In this document: piece after piece, positions 49,833 to 62,404 of the stretch
Position numbering within the stretch: position 1 is the stretch's first letter
Layout of the letters: the number at the start of each line of letters is the position of its first letter
Assembly (NCBI GenBank): GCA_905250115.1
Contig: CAJNOI010000001.1
Coordinates: 883,115 to 947,114, forward strand
Direction: 5' to 3'
Source: Adineta steineri
Taxonomy: Eukaryota; Rotifera; Eurotatoria; Adinetida; Adinetidae
DNA: 64,000 nt
Translations under genes and position numbers: made by a program
Notes under the pieces: model-generated
Told to the model about the DNA's origin: nothing
Databases searched by the model: none
The model's input: the letters and a program-made list of their open reading frames with translations, nothing else

Positions 49833-51142
49833 ATCAATAAAGATGTTCATCCTTCATTACTTTTATCAGCTATAAAAATAAATGATGAAAAAATAAATAA
49901 GCGTTATATATATATATCTATATATTTATATTTTTGAAACTATTGCAACATTCAAGTATATCATTTCAGTAAAGTATCAATCAATAAGAATTTGCAAGAT
50001 ACAAGAAAAAGAAATAATAATGTGAAGCAAAGTAATATATCACTCAGAAAAACGAAGAAATAAATAGCAACATATGTTCTATACAAAAATAAAAGCTTTG
50101 CAAGTCTTCTATTATAATGCAATAAATAGTTCTATGTCTCGTACAATGCAACATTCTGTGAAATGTAATCATATATTAATAAATATCGAGATTATAAATG
50201 AAGCTTTCATAGAATAAATGTAAACAATATATTAACCATAAAAAACAAGAGTTGTTAAATTATTATCGAGGTTCTATTTAGCAAAGACTTTTCTATGTTA
50301 GTCTTTCATTTAATTGAAAAATAGATCCTTTCAATCGTATGTATGTTTATTGTATATATTTATATTATTCGATTCCTCTTTTCATAAAAAAAACTAAAAT
50401 ACTTAGAAGACAAATCTACGAGATATAGTTAAGTCATTATCAGCTTATGTCAACTTTCCAGTCAATCGTGGGACGACAATTGACTTCTGTTTTTGATGCA
50501 TAGATAAGAGAAACCTGACGTCGCTCTCATTTAAAAATACCTCTATCTACAAATTACTATAGAAAAACCTGACATACCAACTTTGAATACCTATTTTTTG
50601 CAAAGATAACATAAATCTAGCATGAATGAATATTTCCGTTTATTTCGGAAAATCGCAACATAATATTTCAGATCGATAATTAGTGACATCTATCATCTAA
50701 AATCGAATTAGTTATGAAAAATTTTGAAATTTCTTACTGTTTTTAAGATTGAATCGAATTTTTATCTATTTAAGAAATTTTATATTTTCGATCCAGAAGA
50801 TTTTCGTATTAATTGATGACATTGAATTAGATTGGTTGTATAAAGGTGAGTGTTCGTCTCCAAAAATGATTCAATTCAATACACATACAAACGACCTATT
50901 GATTGAACCGTCGCTTCGTTTCTTTCTTCATTTTATTCTTTCGTTCGTCTCTCCTTATTCTTTTTCTCGTTTTGTTTTTCTTTTTTTCTGTCCTTTATAT
51001 GTCGTGAGAAATCGACATATCTTATGACATCATCTCGCCCACCTATAATATTTCTATATCTATGATTGTTCATTCAACCGACTATTGATAGGTCACATTT
51101 TTTTCTGTCATATCTTATTTCAAGGATTTAATTCATTTTTAG
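49833..51142. other. intergenic, upstream of the CKAP5-like gene
   Basis: About 1.3 kb. Contains a short (AT)n tract near 49904-49918. The splice acceptor directly before the ATG at 51143 implies a 5'-UTR exon somewhere here. No coding feature supported. Confidence 0.45.
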
Positions 51143-53610
51143 ATGGCAACTAGTGGTGGTGGTGATGACAACGAATGGCAAAAATTGCCATGCGATGAAA
51201 AAGTGCAACATAAAGTACTTGAAATATTCGAATAGTGTCCACTTAACATTGTTTATTTTACTCGTAATTTAGGCATGGAAAGCTCGTATGACTGGATATG
51301 AAGAATGTGTAAAATTATTTCGTACACAAGATTCTGATAAAAGTCCTGAGTTTAGTAAATATCTTGGACTTATAAAAAAATTTGTTATTGATACAAATGA
51401 GAATGCTCGAGAGAAAGCACTTGATGCTGTGTTTGCTTTTGTTGAAGAAGCACAGGTAGCTGGAAAGTGAGTTACTTAGTTGAATTTGTTTAGATAAGTA
51501 TTTTATATGATATCTGTTCTTTTTTTCTGTAGAACTGTAGGTGAAGTAGCACCAGGATTAATTAGTAAATGTTTAAATGGACGTGCTAAAATGAAAGAAC
51601 GAGCATTCGATGTTCTACTTATGTATGTTGAAATTGAAAAACAAGCTGATATTGAAGACGAACTTGTCAAAGGCTTAGAAAATAAACAACCAAAAATTGT
51701 TCAAGCTTGTGTTGAACTTCTTCGAAAAGGCTTATCGTATGTTTTTTCTTTTTATACTTCATATCCAGAGATCAATGTTTTTCTTCTCTCTCTAGAGAAT
51801 TTGGTTCAAAAGTTCTTCCAATTAAACCATTTATTAAACAAGTCGTACCATTACTTGATGATCGTGATAAAAGTGTTCGTGATGAAGCTAAATTATTACT
51901 TGTTGAAGTTTATAAATGGATTGGTAAACAAACTCTTCTACCATTAATACAAAATGTTAAACCTATTCAAGTATATTTGAGATCAAAAGATTTTTAATAA
52001 GGACTAAAAATATATCTAATTCATTTAGTTACAAGAATTACAAACTGAATTTGACAAATTAGATTTGAATGGTGCTGATAAACCACGACAAACGCGTTTT
52101 CTTCGTTCACAACAAGATCTTAAACAAAAAATGGAACAAACACAAGCATCTACAACAGTTGGTGCATCCGTAGCTATTGAAGATGTTAATGTTGAAAGTA
52201 ATATTTAGAAACTTAATGAATGATTAATATAAAATTATATCAAAATTTTAGTGCAAGAAGATTTAGATCCATTTGAAATGATGGAACCTGTCAATATTCT
52301 TGATCGATTACCAAAAGATTTCTTCGATAAAATTGTAAAATTATGATTCTATTAATTCTGAATACTATAATCGATTTATTATAGGAATCAAAACAATGGA
52401 AAGAACGAAAAGAAGTTTTAGATGATTTAATAACAATATTAACTCAAAATCCCAAATTAGTACCTGATGCTGATTATTTTGAACTTATTAAAGCATTAAA
52501 AAAGGTAAATGAACAGAAAAGAGAAAAAGAAATGTAGATAACAATCAAATTATATTTCTAGATCATTTCAAAAGATAGTAATGTACCTGTTGCTCTTGTT
52601 GCTGCTAAATGTTTAACAGCATTAGCTAAAGGTTTACGAAAAGCATTTAAAAGTCATGCTGTTGGTGTAAGTATTATCTTAATGTGTATATAGAAATCAA
52701 AAATAATTAAATTTTATCATTTAGGTCCTTGAAGTATGTCTTGATCGATTTCGAGAAAAGAAAACAAATGTAATTGAAGCATTACGTGAAACATGTGATG
52801 CAGTATATCCATCGGTAGATATTTCCAATAAAATATTTACATGAAAAAAAAATGACGAATTTTATTCTATATAGACAAATCTTGATCCACTTTCTGAAGT
52901 AGCTGTAGCTGTACTGGCGCATAAGACACCTATTGTTCGACAATGCACTGAACAATTTCTTACAAAATGTTTTGCTATGGCTACACAAACAACATTACCG
53001 AAGAAAGTTCTCAAACTTTATCTTCCGCCATTAATTAAAGTAGATTACATTTTTATTTGAAATTAAAACAGATAAATAATATAATATTTTTGAATGAATA
53101 GAATACAGGAGATGCAGACCCAAGTGTTCGTGATAGTGCATTTGAAAGTCTTGGAATGTTATGGAAATGTCTTGGTGAAAAACATATACTTCCAAATATT
53201 ACAGATCTGGATGAATTAAAATTAAATAAAGTAAATAGAATTTTTTGTTGTAAATGAATCTATTTATTGAAATTATTTTTATTTAGATCAAAGAATATGC
53301 TGAAAAAGCAGTTCTATTAAATCTTCGAGGAGAACCACGTTCAACAGCTGCTGTAACAACTGCAAGTACAGCTGTTGTACCAAAATCAGCTGCATCATCA
53401 GTAAATTCAGCAACAATGACAAAAAAACCAGGCGGTTCTACTGTAGCTAAATCAGATAGTATTGCTGATAAAGATGAAGAATCAGCAACTCCAGCACCAG
53501 CAGCGAAACCAGCTGCTGCAGCAAAGAAAAAAACAGCAACAACTGCTAAACCAGCAGCAACAACAAGTGAACCTGTCGAAGAAAAAAGACGAGAACCACG
53601 TCCACAAAAG
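51143..53610 (+). repeat. TOG1-TOG2 unit A of a tandem intragenic duplication
   Basis: Exon order, intron positions and long stretches of coding sequence are shared with 54672-57078. Parts of the introns also match closely: the introns after PIQ (51971-52028) and after PPLIK (53041-53101) align with those of unit B at 55431-55488 and 56521-56580. Confidence 0.8.
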
Positions 53611-56600
53611 GTAATCATTTGTTTGTTTGTTTTTTTTATTTTTCGAAAATCTTCTCTCGTTTACTTTATCGTATGCGTGTTTTTCGTTATGTTATTTTGT
53701 TTTTCAAATGAGATATACAAACATATACACATATGTCTTTCAGTATCATTTTTCCTATTTGTATCTTAGCAATAAAAACAGTAGTATACATCTGTGTATA
53801 TGTTTGTGTATTATTGCAGGCTTCTACACCGATCATTGGTGTAGTATCTCATATTACTTCTTCTCGTGTCAAACAATCTGTTACAAATATATCATCGTCA
53901 ACATTAAATGGTAAACTTAATTCAGCAAAAGTTCGACCAATTACAGCACCAGTATTATCAATGAAAACAACAAATGTTCAATCAAATCCTCAACGTCCAG
54001 TTGCTTTTCATTCAACTCAAGCAATAGAAACAAAAGTTCGATCGAAACCAATATCATCAACTGTTCGACGTTCGTCACTTACTACACCATGTTCACCATC
54101 ATTAAATTTACAACGTCAATCATTATTAACTAATGGTTCAACATCATCATTAACTACTCCAAATATTCAAGGACCACTACGTTCAGATACACCACCTTCA
54201 ACAATAACACTAACAAATTCTACTACTGCAATACTTCGAACATCATCCAATGATATTATTTCATCATCAATTAATTCGAATCTCAATACTAAAAGTCGTA
54301 TTCCTATGCGAGCAATACCGCGTATTATGATTAAAAAATCATCAGCATAAGAATTTTCTATTGAAATCATGTGATACAATTTATTTTCTCTCTCTCTCTC
54401 TCTTTTAATCGTGCCTTTACAATTGTATTTTTTTCTTCTTTTATTAAACTTTCTCATATAATGCAACGACTGATAATCACTTGTTAAATTTTTTTTCTTC
54501 CTATCTCTCTCTCTCTTCTACTTTTACTTTATTTATTATATTATTATGATCGAATTTTTTTTTCTTTTGATCTTTCATTATTACCTTAATATCAGAAATG
54601 ACGTAATATATATTTATCAGATATTCATTTTGATAAAATCAAATGAACGAAAATTCTTTTTCTTTTCTTAGGTACGCAGCGAGAAACCTATTGATGATCC
54701 TGAATGGCAAAAATTACCACCCGACGAAAAAGTACAACACAAGGTAAGAAATAAAAGAATTTAACATAAAAATATATTCATTCTTTTTTGTTTATTATTT
54801 AAAGTTATGGAATGCACGTTTAGCTGGTTACGAAGAATGTGGAAAACTATTTGCTACACAAGATTCAAGCAAAAGTGGAGAATTTGAAGATTATTTAGAT
54901 CTTTTACCAAGATTTGCTCAGGATGCTAATGAAAATGCAAAAGAAAAAGGTTTAGAAGCTCTACTTGTTTTTATTCAAGAAGCACATGTTGCACGATTGT
55001 AAAATTCAATAGATTAACTTTAATTTGATAAAGTCTCGTTTTTCTTTATAGTACTGTTGGTGAAATTGTTCCAACATTAATGAGTAAATGTCTTAGTGGA
55101 AGACCAAAAATTAAAGAACGAAGCTTTGATATTCTTCTTATGTATATTGAAATTGACAAAAATGCTGAAATAGAAGACGAACTTGTTAAAGGTTTAGAAA
55201 ATAAACAACCAAAAGTGGTTCAAGCTTCTCTTGAACTACTTCGAAAAGGCTTATCAGAATTTGGTTCAAAAGTTCTTCCAATTAAACCATTTCTTCCAAA
55301 AGTTGTTCCACTTCTTGAAGATCGTGATAAAACTGTACGTGATGAAGCTAAATTATTACTTGTTGAAGTATACAAATGGATTGGTAAACAAACTCTCATG
55401 CCAATGATACAAAATGTTAAACCTATTCAGGTATATCTGAGATAGAAAGCTTTTTAATCAAGAGTAAAAATATATCTAATTAATTTAGTTACAAGAATTA
55501 CAAACTGAATTTGACAAATTAGATTTGAATGGTGCTGATAAACCACGACAAACACGTTTTCTTCGTTCACAGCTAAGTGTTAAACAAAAACAAGAAAACG
55601 TAGCTGCAAGTGGTGGTGGTGGTGGTGCGGCTGCATCAGCAGGTGTTGATGAAGCTGAAGCTGAAGGTTTGAATTTTAATACAAAAATTTGATTTACATT
55701 TTATTAAATCTTTATTTATGTATATAGCACAAGAAGAACTTGATCCACTTGAAATGTTAGAAGCAACAAATATTATTGATCGTTTACCAAAAGAATTTTT
55801 CGAGAAAATTGTAAGTTTCAATCTATAACTTATTTCCGAAATCAATCTATTCTATTTCCTACATAGGAATCAAAACAATGGAAAGAACGAAAAGAAGTTT
55901 TAGATGATTTATTAACAATATTAACACAAAATCCAAAATTAGCACCAGACGCTGATTATTTCGAACTTGTTAAAGCACTTTCCAAGGTTTGAATAATAAA
56001 ACGCATTATTTATTTTATCTATTGTATTTGTCTTTAGATTATTTCAAAGGATAGTAATGTACCTGTTGTTCTTGTTACAACAAAATGTATGACAGCATTG
56101 GCTAAAGGTTTACGAAAAGCATTTAAAAATCATGCTGTTAATGTAAATATCGATCAAATTGAAATAAAAGAATTGATTATTTTCATTTTAGGTACTTGAA
56201 GTATGTCTTGATCGATTTCGAGAAAAGAAACCAAATGTAATTGAAGCGTTACGTGAAACATGTGAAGCTTCATACCCTGGAGTAAGTATTGTTCCTGTTC
56301 TATTAATAAAATAAATTAATTTTTGTATTTAAAAATTAAATATTAAATTTTTAGACAAATCTTGAACAAATGGCAGAAATAGCAGTTGCAGCATTATCAC
56401 ATAAAACACCTATTGTTCGACAATGTACTGAACAATTTCTTACAAAATGTTTTGCTATGGCTACACAAACAACATTACCGAAGAAAGTTCTCAAACTTTA
56501 TCTACCACCATTAATTAAAGTAGATTCTATTTTATTTGAATTAAAACAGATAAATAATATAATATTTTTGAATGAATAGAATACAGGAGATGCAGATCCA

Positions 56601-59561
56601 AGTGTTCGTGATAGTGCATTTGAGAGTCTTGGGATGTTATGGAAATGTCTTGGTGAAAAACATATACTTCCACATGTTACTGATTTAGATGAACTTAAAT
56701 CGACAAAAGTAAGAATTTATTTTTAATTATAAAATAACATTTTTTGAATATGTATTAATTTAGATCAAAGAATATGCTGAAAAAGCAATTCTATTAAATG
56801 CACGTGGTGAGCCTCGTCCTCCACCTACAGCTCCACCACCACCACCACCACCAGTAACTACAATAGTCAAAACAGTGAAAGGTGGTGGTGCTGTTATAAC
56901 CAAACCTGAAGTTATAATACCAGATAAAGATGATGATGATGAAGAAGGACCTGCTTCATCACCACCGCCAAAAGGAAGTACAGCTACTATAAAAAAGAAA
57001 CCTGCTGCAGGTACAAAAGCAGGTGCTGCTGCTGCGGCTGAAACAGTCGATGACAAGAAAAAAGATACTAAAGGAAAAGTAAATACGATTTTGTTTTTGT
57101 ATTTAAAAGATATTTTTACATTTATTTTATTTTTTCTTAGGCAAATGTACCTCCATCTGGTAAAACACCTCCAGGCAATGCTGCATCAACAACAACAGTC
57201 AAAGGTGGTCGGCCAGTTCCTGGTAAAGGTCGACCAGCAACTGCTCCATCACCACCAAAACAACATATAGAAACAGAACCAGAATTTGCATCAACAATGG
57301 AAGATGACGATCAACAACGTCCTAATACTGGACATCGTATTCAAGGAAAAATTGAAAAGAAATTAGGTCAATTTCAACTGGCACTTAATGATGATCAAAT
57401 GGATGCTTTACGTTTACCTGATTTACTCTCCAGTGAATTACCAAATGATTATGATCTTCCAGATTTACCACCAAGAACGTATGTTATTTTTATTCTAATC
57501 ATCTTACTAAAATACATCTTTGTCTTTCGTTTAATTTAGAGTACCAACAACATCAATTCCAGTTTCATATCTAGCTTCATCATCTGATTGTCGTCAATCA
57601 ATTGATCTTGTTATTGCACTTATAGCTGATCATGAAGTTGCCAATAGTTTATCATCATTAGCACAAATCGATGAAGTTCTTAATGATGCTAATAAATGTG
57701 TATATCTTGAACAACATGTTGATAAACTTCTTCGTATGCTTTCAATGAAATTACGTATTGCACAACAAAATCATCTCTATGATTCATCATTATCAACTGA
57801 TAGTGTTGAACGTTTATTTCGTGGAATATTATCTGTTTTACTTGATCTCTTTTCACGTTCACATCTTGCTAAAATCGCTACACGTGATACATTAAAAGAA
57901 TTACTTAATGTTCTCTTACCATTTGTTGTTGTAACAATAACACCAACACAAACAACAAATAATAATAATAATAATAATAATCACCATAATACATCAAGAA
58001 TTGATGCTTCATCCAATGAAGATTTTATTCGTATTGTTAATGTTATTGTATTAAAAATTTTACAACATGCACATATGACAAATGTTTTAACAGCATTAAT
58101 TCGTTTATTAACAGAATGTTGTTTACAAAATGATTTTTCAATAAATGATCCATTCGTTAAACTTGTATTGAAGGTAATTGAACCAAGAGAAAAAGATCTA
58201 TTGATATAAAAACTTGTTAATTTTTCTTCTAGTGTCATTATCGTTTGGTTCGAATGTTTCCATTATCATTGAAAAATAATCCAGCGGAAATTGATGCAAC
58301 ACAGATTTTAATTGAAATCTCTTCTTTTCTTAAACAATTACCATCACGTCGTTGGCAAGCATCACCTACAAATGATTTTCCATTACGTATAATAAAAACA
58401 TATCTTCAACAATTAGTTGATGAACGTCAACGTTTAATTCTTGATGATTTATCACGTATATCAAATGAACATCAACCAATATCGGATGAAATGCGTCATT
58501 ATATACATCGTAAATTAAAAGCAATAACAGCATCAACATCAACAACAAATAATGAACAAGTCACTCAACAACATCAAGTTATGTTAAAAGCAATTTTTCA
58601 AAAATTTGCTCGTCGTGAACAAGTTAAAATTGGTTTAGAAGAATTATATGATTTTAAATTACGTTTTCCTAATGTTGATATAAATCCATTTTTGGCAACA
58701 ACAGCTGATGCTTTTCAAAAATTTATTCATGAAGGTTTAGCACGTGTGCATAATCAACGTACGGCAGCAGCAGCTGGTGCAACACCTACAAATTTATCAT
58801 CACCATCATCAACTATTCTTCGTGATAAAACACAGACAATAACATCAGTTCCATCACAAACACCACCAACTTCATTCTATTCACAGTATGATTATTTATA
58901 TATCTTTTTGTTTCTTTTTACAAAATTTTCTTATTAAGATATGCACAAATTCATGAAGAAAAATTACGTGCATTAAAAGAACAATTTGTTTGGATTGATA
59001 CATTACCAACATCAGCAAATATTGAACAACAAAAACCAGTATCTGATGATGATTTTGTTGCAATTTATAATAAACGTATGACAGCTATAAAAGACAAATT
59101 TCGTGATCAACTTGGAAATACATTTGCATCATCATCAACACCAATTGATCCACAAGTTTATTCACAACATCTTACTCAAATGCGACAACAATGTGGTCTT
59201 GTTGCAACACCAATAGCAACTGGACAAGTAAAAATAATATTTTTCATTACTATTATTAATACATATTTGATATATTTTAGGATGCATTCGATGTTGAAGT
59301 ATATATAATATTGAAAACGAAAAAATGTTTCTATTTAAACTTCTAATTTAGGTTGAATCTCGTTTAAATAATGGTGGTGGAAACGGCGGAACTACAACTG
59401 GAGTAAATGCTCGATTAGCAGGTTTACGATCAAATAAAACAACTGAATCATCAATAGAACCATCTCCTTCATTATCAGCTCCAGGTGATTCAACAACACA
59501 ACGTACTCGCGAATTACTACGTCAACGACTTGAACGTGTTAAACAAGGAATTATTGAATAA
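51143..59561 (+). CDS. CKAP5: XMAP215/CKAP5-family microtubule polymerase with duplicated TOG1-TOG2
   Basis: Starts MATSGGGDDNEWQKLPCDEK (ATG 51143, right after a 5'-UTR splice acceptor). Order: TOG1 (about 51273-52010; YEECVKLFRTQD, SKYLGLIKKFV, FGSKVLPIKPFI, RQTRFLRSQQDL); TOG2 (about 52255-53300; ILDRLPKDFF, SKQWKERKEVLDD, VRDSAFESLGMLWK); an Ala/Lys-rich linker; a second TOG1-TOG2 (54672-56850; WNARLAGYEECGK, LPKEFFEKI); a Pro/Lys linker; then the conserved C-terminal domain (ALIADHEVANSLSSLAQIDEVL, LILDDLSRI, final RTRELLRQRLERVKQ). It should bind tubulin and speed microtubule growth at plus ends and spindle poles. No TOG3-5 is seen. The donor after PRPQK (about 53609) joins in phase 0 either to 54672 (full length) or 53820 (short form). 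Confidence 0.85.
53820..54350 (+). other. alternative terminal exon of the CKAP5-like gene
   Basis: The acceptor (TTATTGCAG) at 53811-53819 is in phase with the donor after PRPQK. The exon adds 176 residues, Ser/Thr/Pro-rich and basic (RRSSLTTPCSPSLN), and ends KSRIPMRAIPRIMIKKSSA before TAA 54348-54350. ATTAAA at 54443-54448 could be its polyadenylation signal. SRIP fits the SxIP motif that binds EB1 at microtubule plus ends. It would give a short TOG1-TOG2 protein lacking unit B and the C-terminal domain. Confidence 0.65.
54672..57078 (+). repeat. TOG1-TOG2 unit B of a tandem intragenic duplication
   Basis: Copy of 51143-53610. It begins at a splice acceptor (VRSEKPIDDPEWQKLP) with no start codon of its own and continues into the C-terminal half of the gene. 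It is diverged in TOG1 (LWNARLAGYEEC against AWKARMTGYEEC) but almost identical in TOG2 (PIVRQCTEQFLTKCFAMATQ). Confidence 0.8.
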
Positions 59562-60490
59562 TCTTTATTGTATATATATATAAAAGAAAATATTTCAAGA
59601 CATTGCTTCTATTCTATTTTTTACATAATTCAATTATTTGACTTGAGAAAACATATATACATATATATATATATATATTTACATATACAAAAAAACAAAT
59701 ATGATCTCATTTTGTTCTTTTCTGTTCGATATTATTTACTAATATTAACTTGTGTTTGTCTTATTATGAAGAAAAATTTTCTTCATCTTACCTTTTTTTT
59801 TAAAAATTCTCATCTTCTTCTGTTAGCAATAAATTCTTAGGAAGATTTGTGTGCTTCAAATATAACACAGACAATAATATTGATGTTTAGCAGTTAACAA
59901 TCGTCAATGAAATTAATTTTAGATTAAGTATATAATAAGACGTGACTAGAACAAAAAAAAAACATTAATGACAATGTCATTTACAAGGATATTTCCATAT
60001 ATTCTAATATCAACCCTAATTATGTAGTATAGTTTGATGAACAATTCAATATTGTATAAATAAGCATATACTTTATTAATAGCTAATGAATGAACTTGAA
60101 TATATAATTATCTTTAATAAGCGTCACAATTAATGAATCAAGTAATGCATTTTTCTCTTTTCTTTCTGAAAATATAGATTATAAATGATATGATTACAAA
60201 AGTATTTATATTGTGAAGATTGATAAAATAAAAACATTGTCTCTATCGAATTTTTTTCCATGAGATAAGTCTCGTATTATCTATTTAATTTATCTAAAAA
60301 TTTGTCATGGTATCTATTATCTGTTCATGTCTTGTTTCGTTGAATTTGAGTTATAATAATCAAATCTTTCAATAAAGCAAAAGAAAGATTCTAGTCAGTT
60401 ACTGTCATCGTCTTCTACTATATATTGATTTATTTTTAATAATCAGTTCAGATATATATATGAGTGATAGAGTACAAATCAAATGTAATA
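59562..60490. other. intergenic, 3' flank shared with the GPCR duplication
   Basis: About 0.9 kb between convergent genes. (AT)n runs lie near 59657-59681. From about 60225 the sequence matches that of 62108-62400, so it belongs to the tandem duplication unit of the receptors. Confidence 0.55.
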
Positions 60491-61435
60491 TTATGTTCCA
60501 GCTGTATATCTTATTGTCATTGGTTCGACTGGAGCTGATCGAGATAATATTTTTCGAATAATTGTTCCAATGTTTGGTGTAAAACAGTATCCAATTATTA
60601 CAACCACTAATACGGATATATCAATACATATATAAGCAATACGAAGATCATACTTTGGCGGAGTTGTAAAAAAGGATATCAAATTAAATATCATATATGG
60701 TAAACCAAGGACAATAAGAGTACTACTAAGAATAAAAGTACGTTTAAGCAGTCTTAGTTCTCGTCGAGCATGAAATATAGTATTATTTGATATAGTACGA
60801 GAACTCATTTGTTGAACATATTGGGTTAATTTAATATAAACAACAACAATACCGGAATTAGGAATCATATAGATAATTGCTGCCACATAGATTAGTGGTA
60901 GAGACAGACGAAGTGGTACTTGACAACTTTGATTGTTAACATTGTAAGTTATTTGTCCAGTCACGAACACTGGAAGGATATCTATAATACAGACAATCCA
61001 AATTACAATTATAAGACACCATTGAATTTTAATTGTTCGCCACATAATTTTATTTGAATAGACTACAGACATATATTGGTACACAGCTGTTAATAAATAT
61101 GAATAATTCTGAACACTAACCGTAGCATATAATAAGAAACCTAAAATAACACAGAATGAAAGATTTTTTTCACTACTCTGGTTTAAATCATGTTGTAATG
61201 TGAATATTGCCATCTTGAGTAAAACACAACTTGAAAGAATGATAGCTACGGATGAATTGCATACTAGAAGCATTTGTACCGTTGAATATGTTTTATATTT
61301 TATAACAATAAATAAATATAATAGACCGAGTATAACAGATAGAGAAGTAGATATAATGCCAATAATATCGAAAGGAAGAAACCATATTTCTCTTTCGACC
61401 AATGTTGAATCGTTCATGAAGTTTACTATTTCCAT
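60491..61435 (-). CDS. intronless rhodopsin-like 7TM receptor, copy 1
   Basis: 314 residues in a single exon with seven hydrophobic helices and a short extracellular N-terminus bearing a sequon (NDST). The pair expected for a helix 3-loop 2 disulfide is present: Cys in LSFCVILGF and in NNQSCQVPLRL. The site of the usual DRY motif after helix 3 reads YQY (TAVYQYMSVVY), and the helix-7 NPxxY is replaced by TPNIG. A basic third intracellular loop (FHARRELRLLKRTF) is typical for G-protein coupling. It belongs to a tandem family with the next two genes, likely chemosensory or peptide receptors expanded in this lineage. The ligand is unknown. Confidence 0.8.
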   Translation of the reverse strand: MEIVNFMNDSTLVEREIWFLPFDIIGIISTSLSVILGLLYLFIVIKYKTYSTVQMLLVCNSSVAIILSSCVLLKMAIFTLQHDLNQSSEKNLSFCVILGFLLYATVSVQNYSYLLTAVYQYMSVVYSNKIMWRTIKIQWCLIIVIWIVCIIDILPVFVTGQITYNVNNQSCQVPLRLSLPLIYVAAIIYMIPNSGIVVVYIKLTQYVQQMSSRTISNNTIFHARRELRLLKRTFILSSTLIVLGLPYMIFNLISFFTTPPKYDLRIAYICIDISVLVVVIIGYCFTPNIGTIIRKILSRSAPVEPMTIRYTAGT

Positions 61436-62404
61436 AGGACTTAAAATTATTTGTAATTATAGCTTAAAATTAGATGAAATTCCCAAACTATTTGTAAAAA
61501 ATAAAAACTTTTGAAGACTTTCTCTTATAATTCTATGAACAAAAATAAGTGAGTAAAGAAGAAATGCAACAACAATTTATATGATTTGATGACATTGGAA
61601 TTAAATTTTTTCCTAAGTAAGAAAAATGTCAGATTATTCTCTTTTCAAATATACCGAATTGAATATTATAATTAAAACCTTTTTAATTTAGCATTTTCAA
61701 ATAGTTCTTGTTATATTCAAAATATATTTTATGCAAAGGTTTTCTATTAAGATGCAATAATAGTTCTCCGAATTTTACTTTTTTATAAAAATTTTGAGCG
61801 ACAGACGTTTCGGAATTCCTACTGTAAATTTTATCATTTGTTTATACATAAATATTTTATGACTTTTGATATATAAATAAGCTGATGAGCATTTTCTTTT
61901 TCACTTTTCACAAGAAAAAATTATTTAATTTACGAAGTTATTTTAGTAATCCGCTTTCAAGATGTGTTAAAGTTAAGCAGAGAATTACGATTTATCATCG
62001 ATGTAGAAGACAGTTAGTTGATTTGCATTTGTCTTTACAATTTTACATTTGTGCTAAACTACTACTCAGACTGATGAGATTTCTTGACTATTTATATTGT
62101 GAAAACTAATAAAATGAAAACATTGTCTTTATCTAGATTTTTTTCATGAAATAAGTTTCATATTATCTATTTAATTTATCTAAAAATTTGTCATGGTATC
62201 TATCATCTGTTTATGTATTGTTTCTTTGACTAGGATTTATAATAATTAAATCTTTCAATAGCGAAAAAGAAAAATTCTAGTCAGTTACTATCATCGTTGT
62301 CTACTTTATATTGATTTTTTCTCGATACATTTAAATATATGATTTATTTGTAATAATCAGTTCAAGTATATACAAAAGTGTTAGAGTACAAATCAAACAT
62401 AATA
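61436..62404. other. spacer between receptor copies 1 and 2
   Basis: About 0.97 kb. The part from about 62108 matches the 3' flank of copy 1 (for example ATTATCTATTTAATTTATCT), showing that flank and gene were duplicated together at an offset of about 1.9 kb. A 74-codon plus-strand frame at 61885-62109 is unsupported. Confidence 0.6.

Noticed and set aside
54360..54672. Unit B of the CKAP5 locus as a separate downstream gene
   Set aside because: It begins at a splice acceptor in phase with the unit A donor, and no suitable start codon with donor was found between 54350 and 54672. Not fully excluded without transcripts.
61200..61514. Plus-strand frame opposite receptor copy 1 (and a similar one at 63060-63311)
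   Set aside because: Antisense shadow of the receptor genes, present in both copies because of their duplication.
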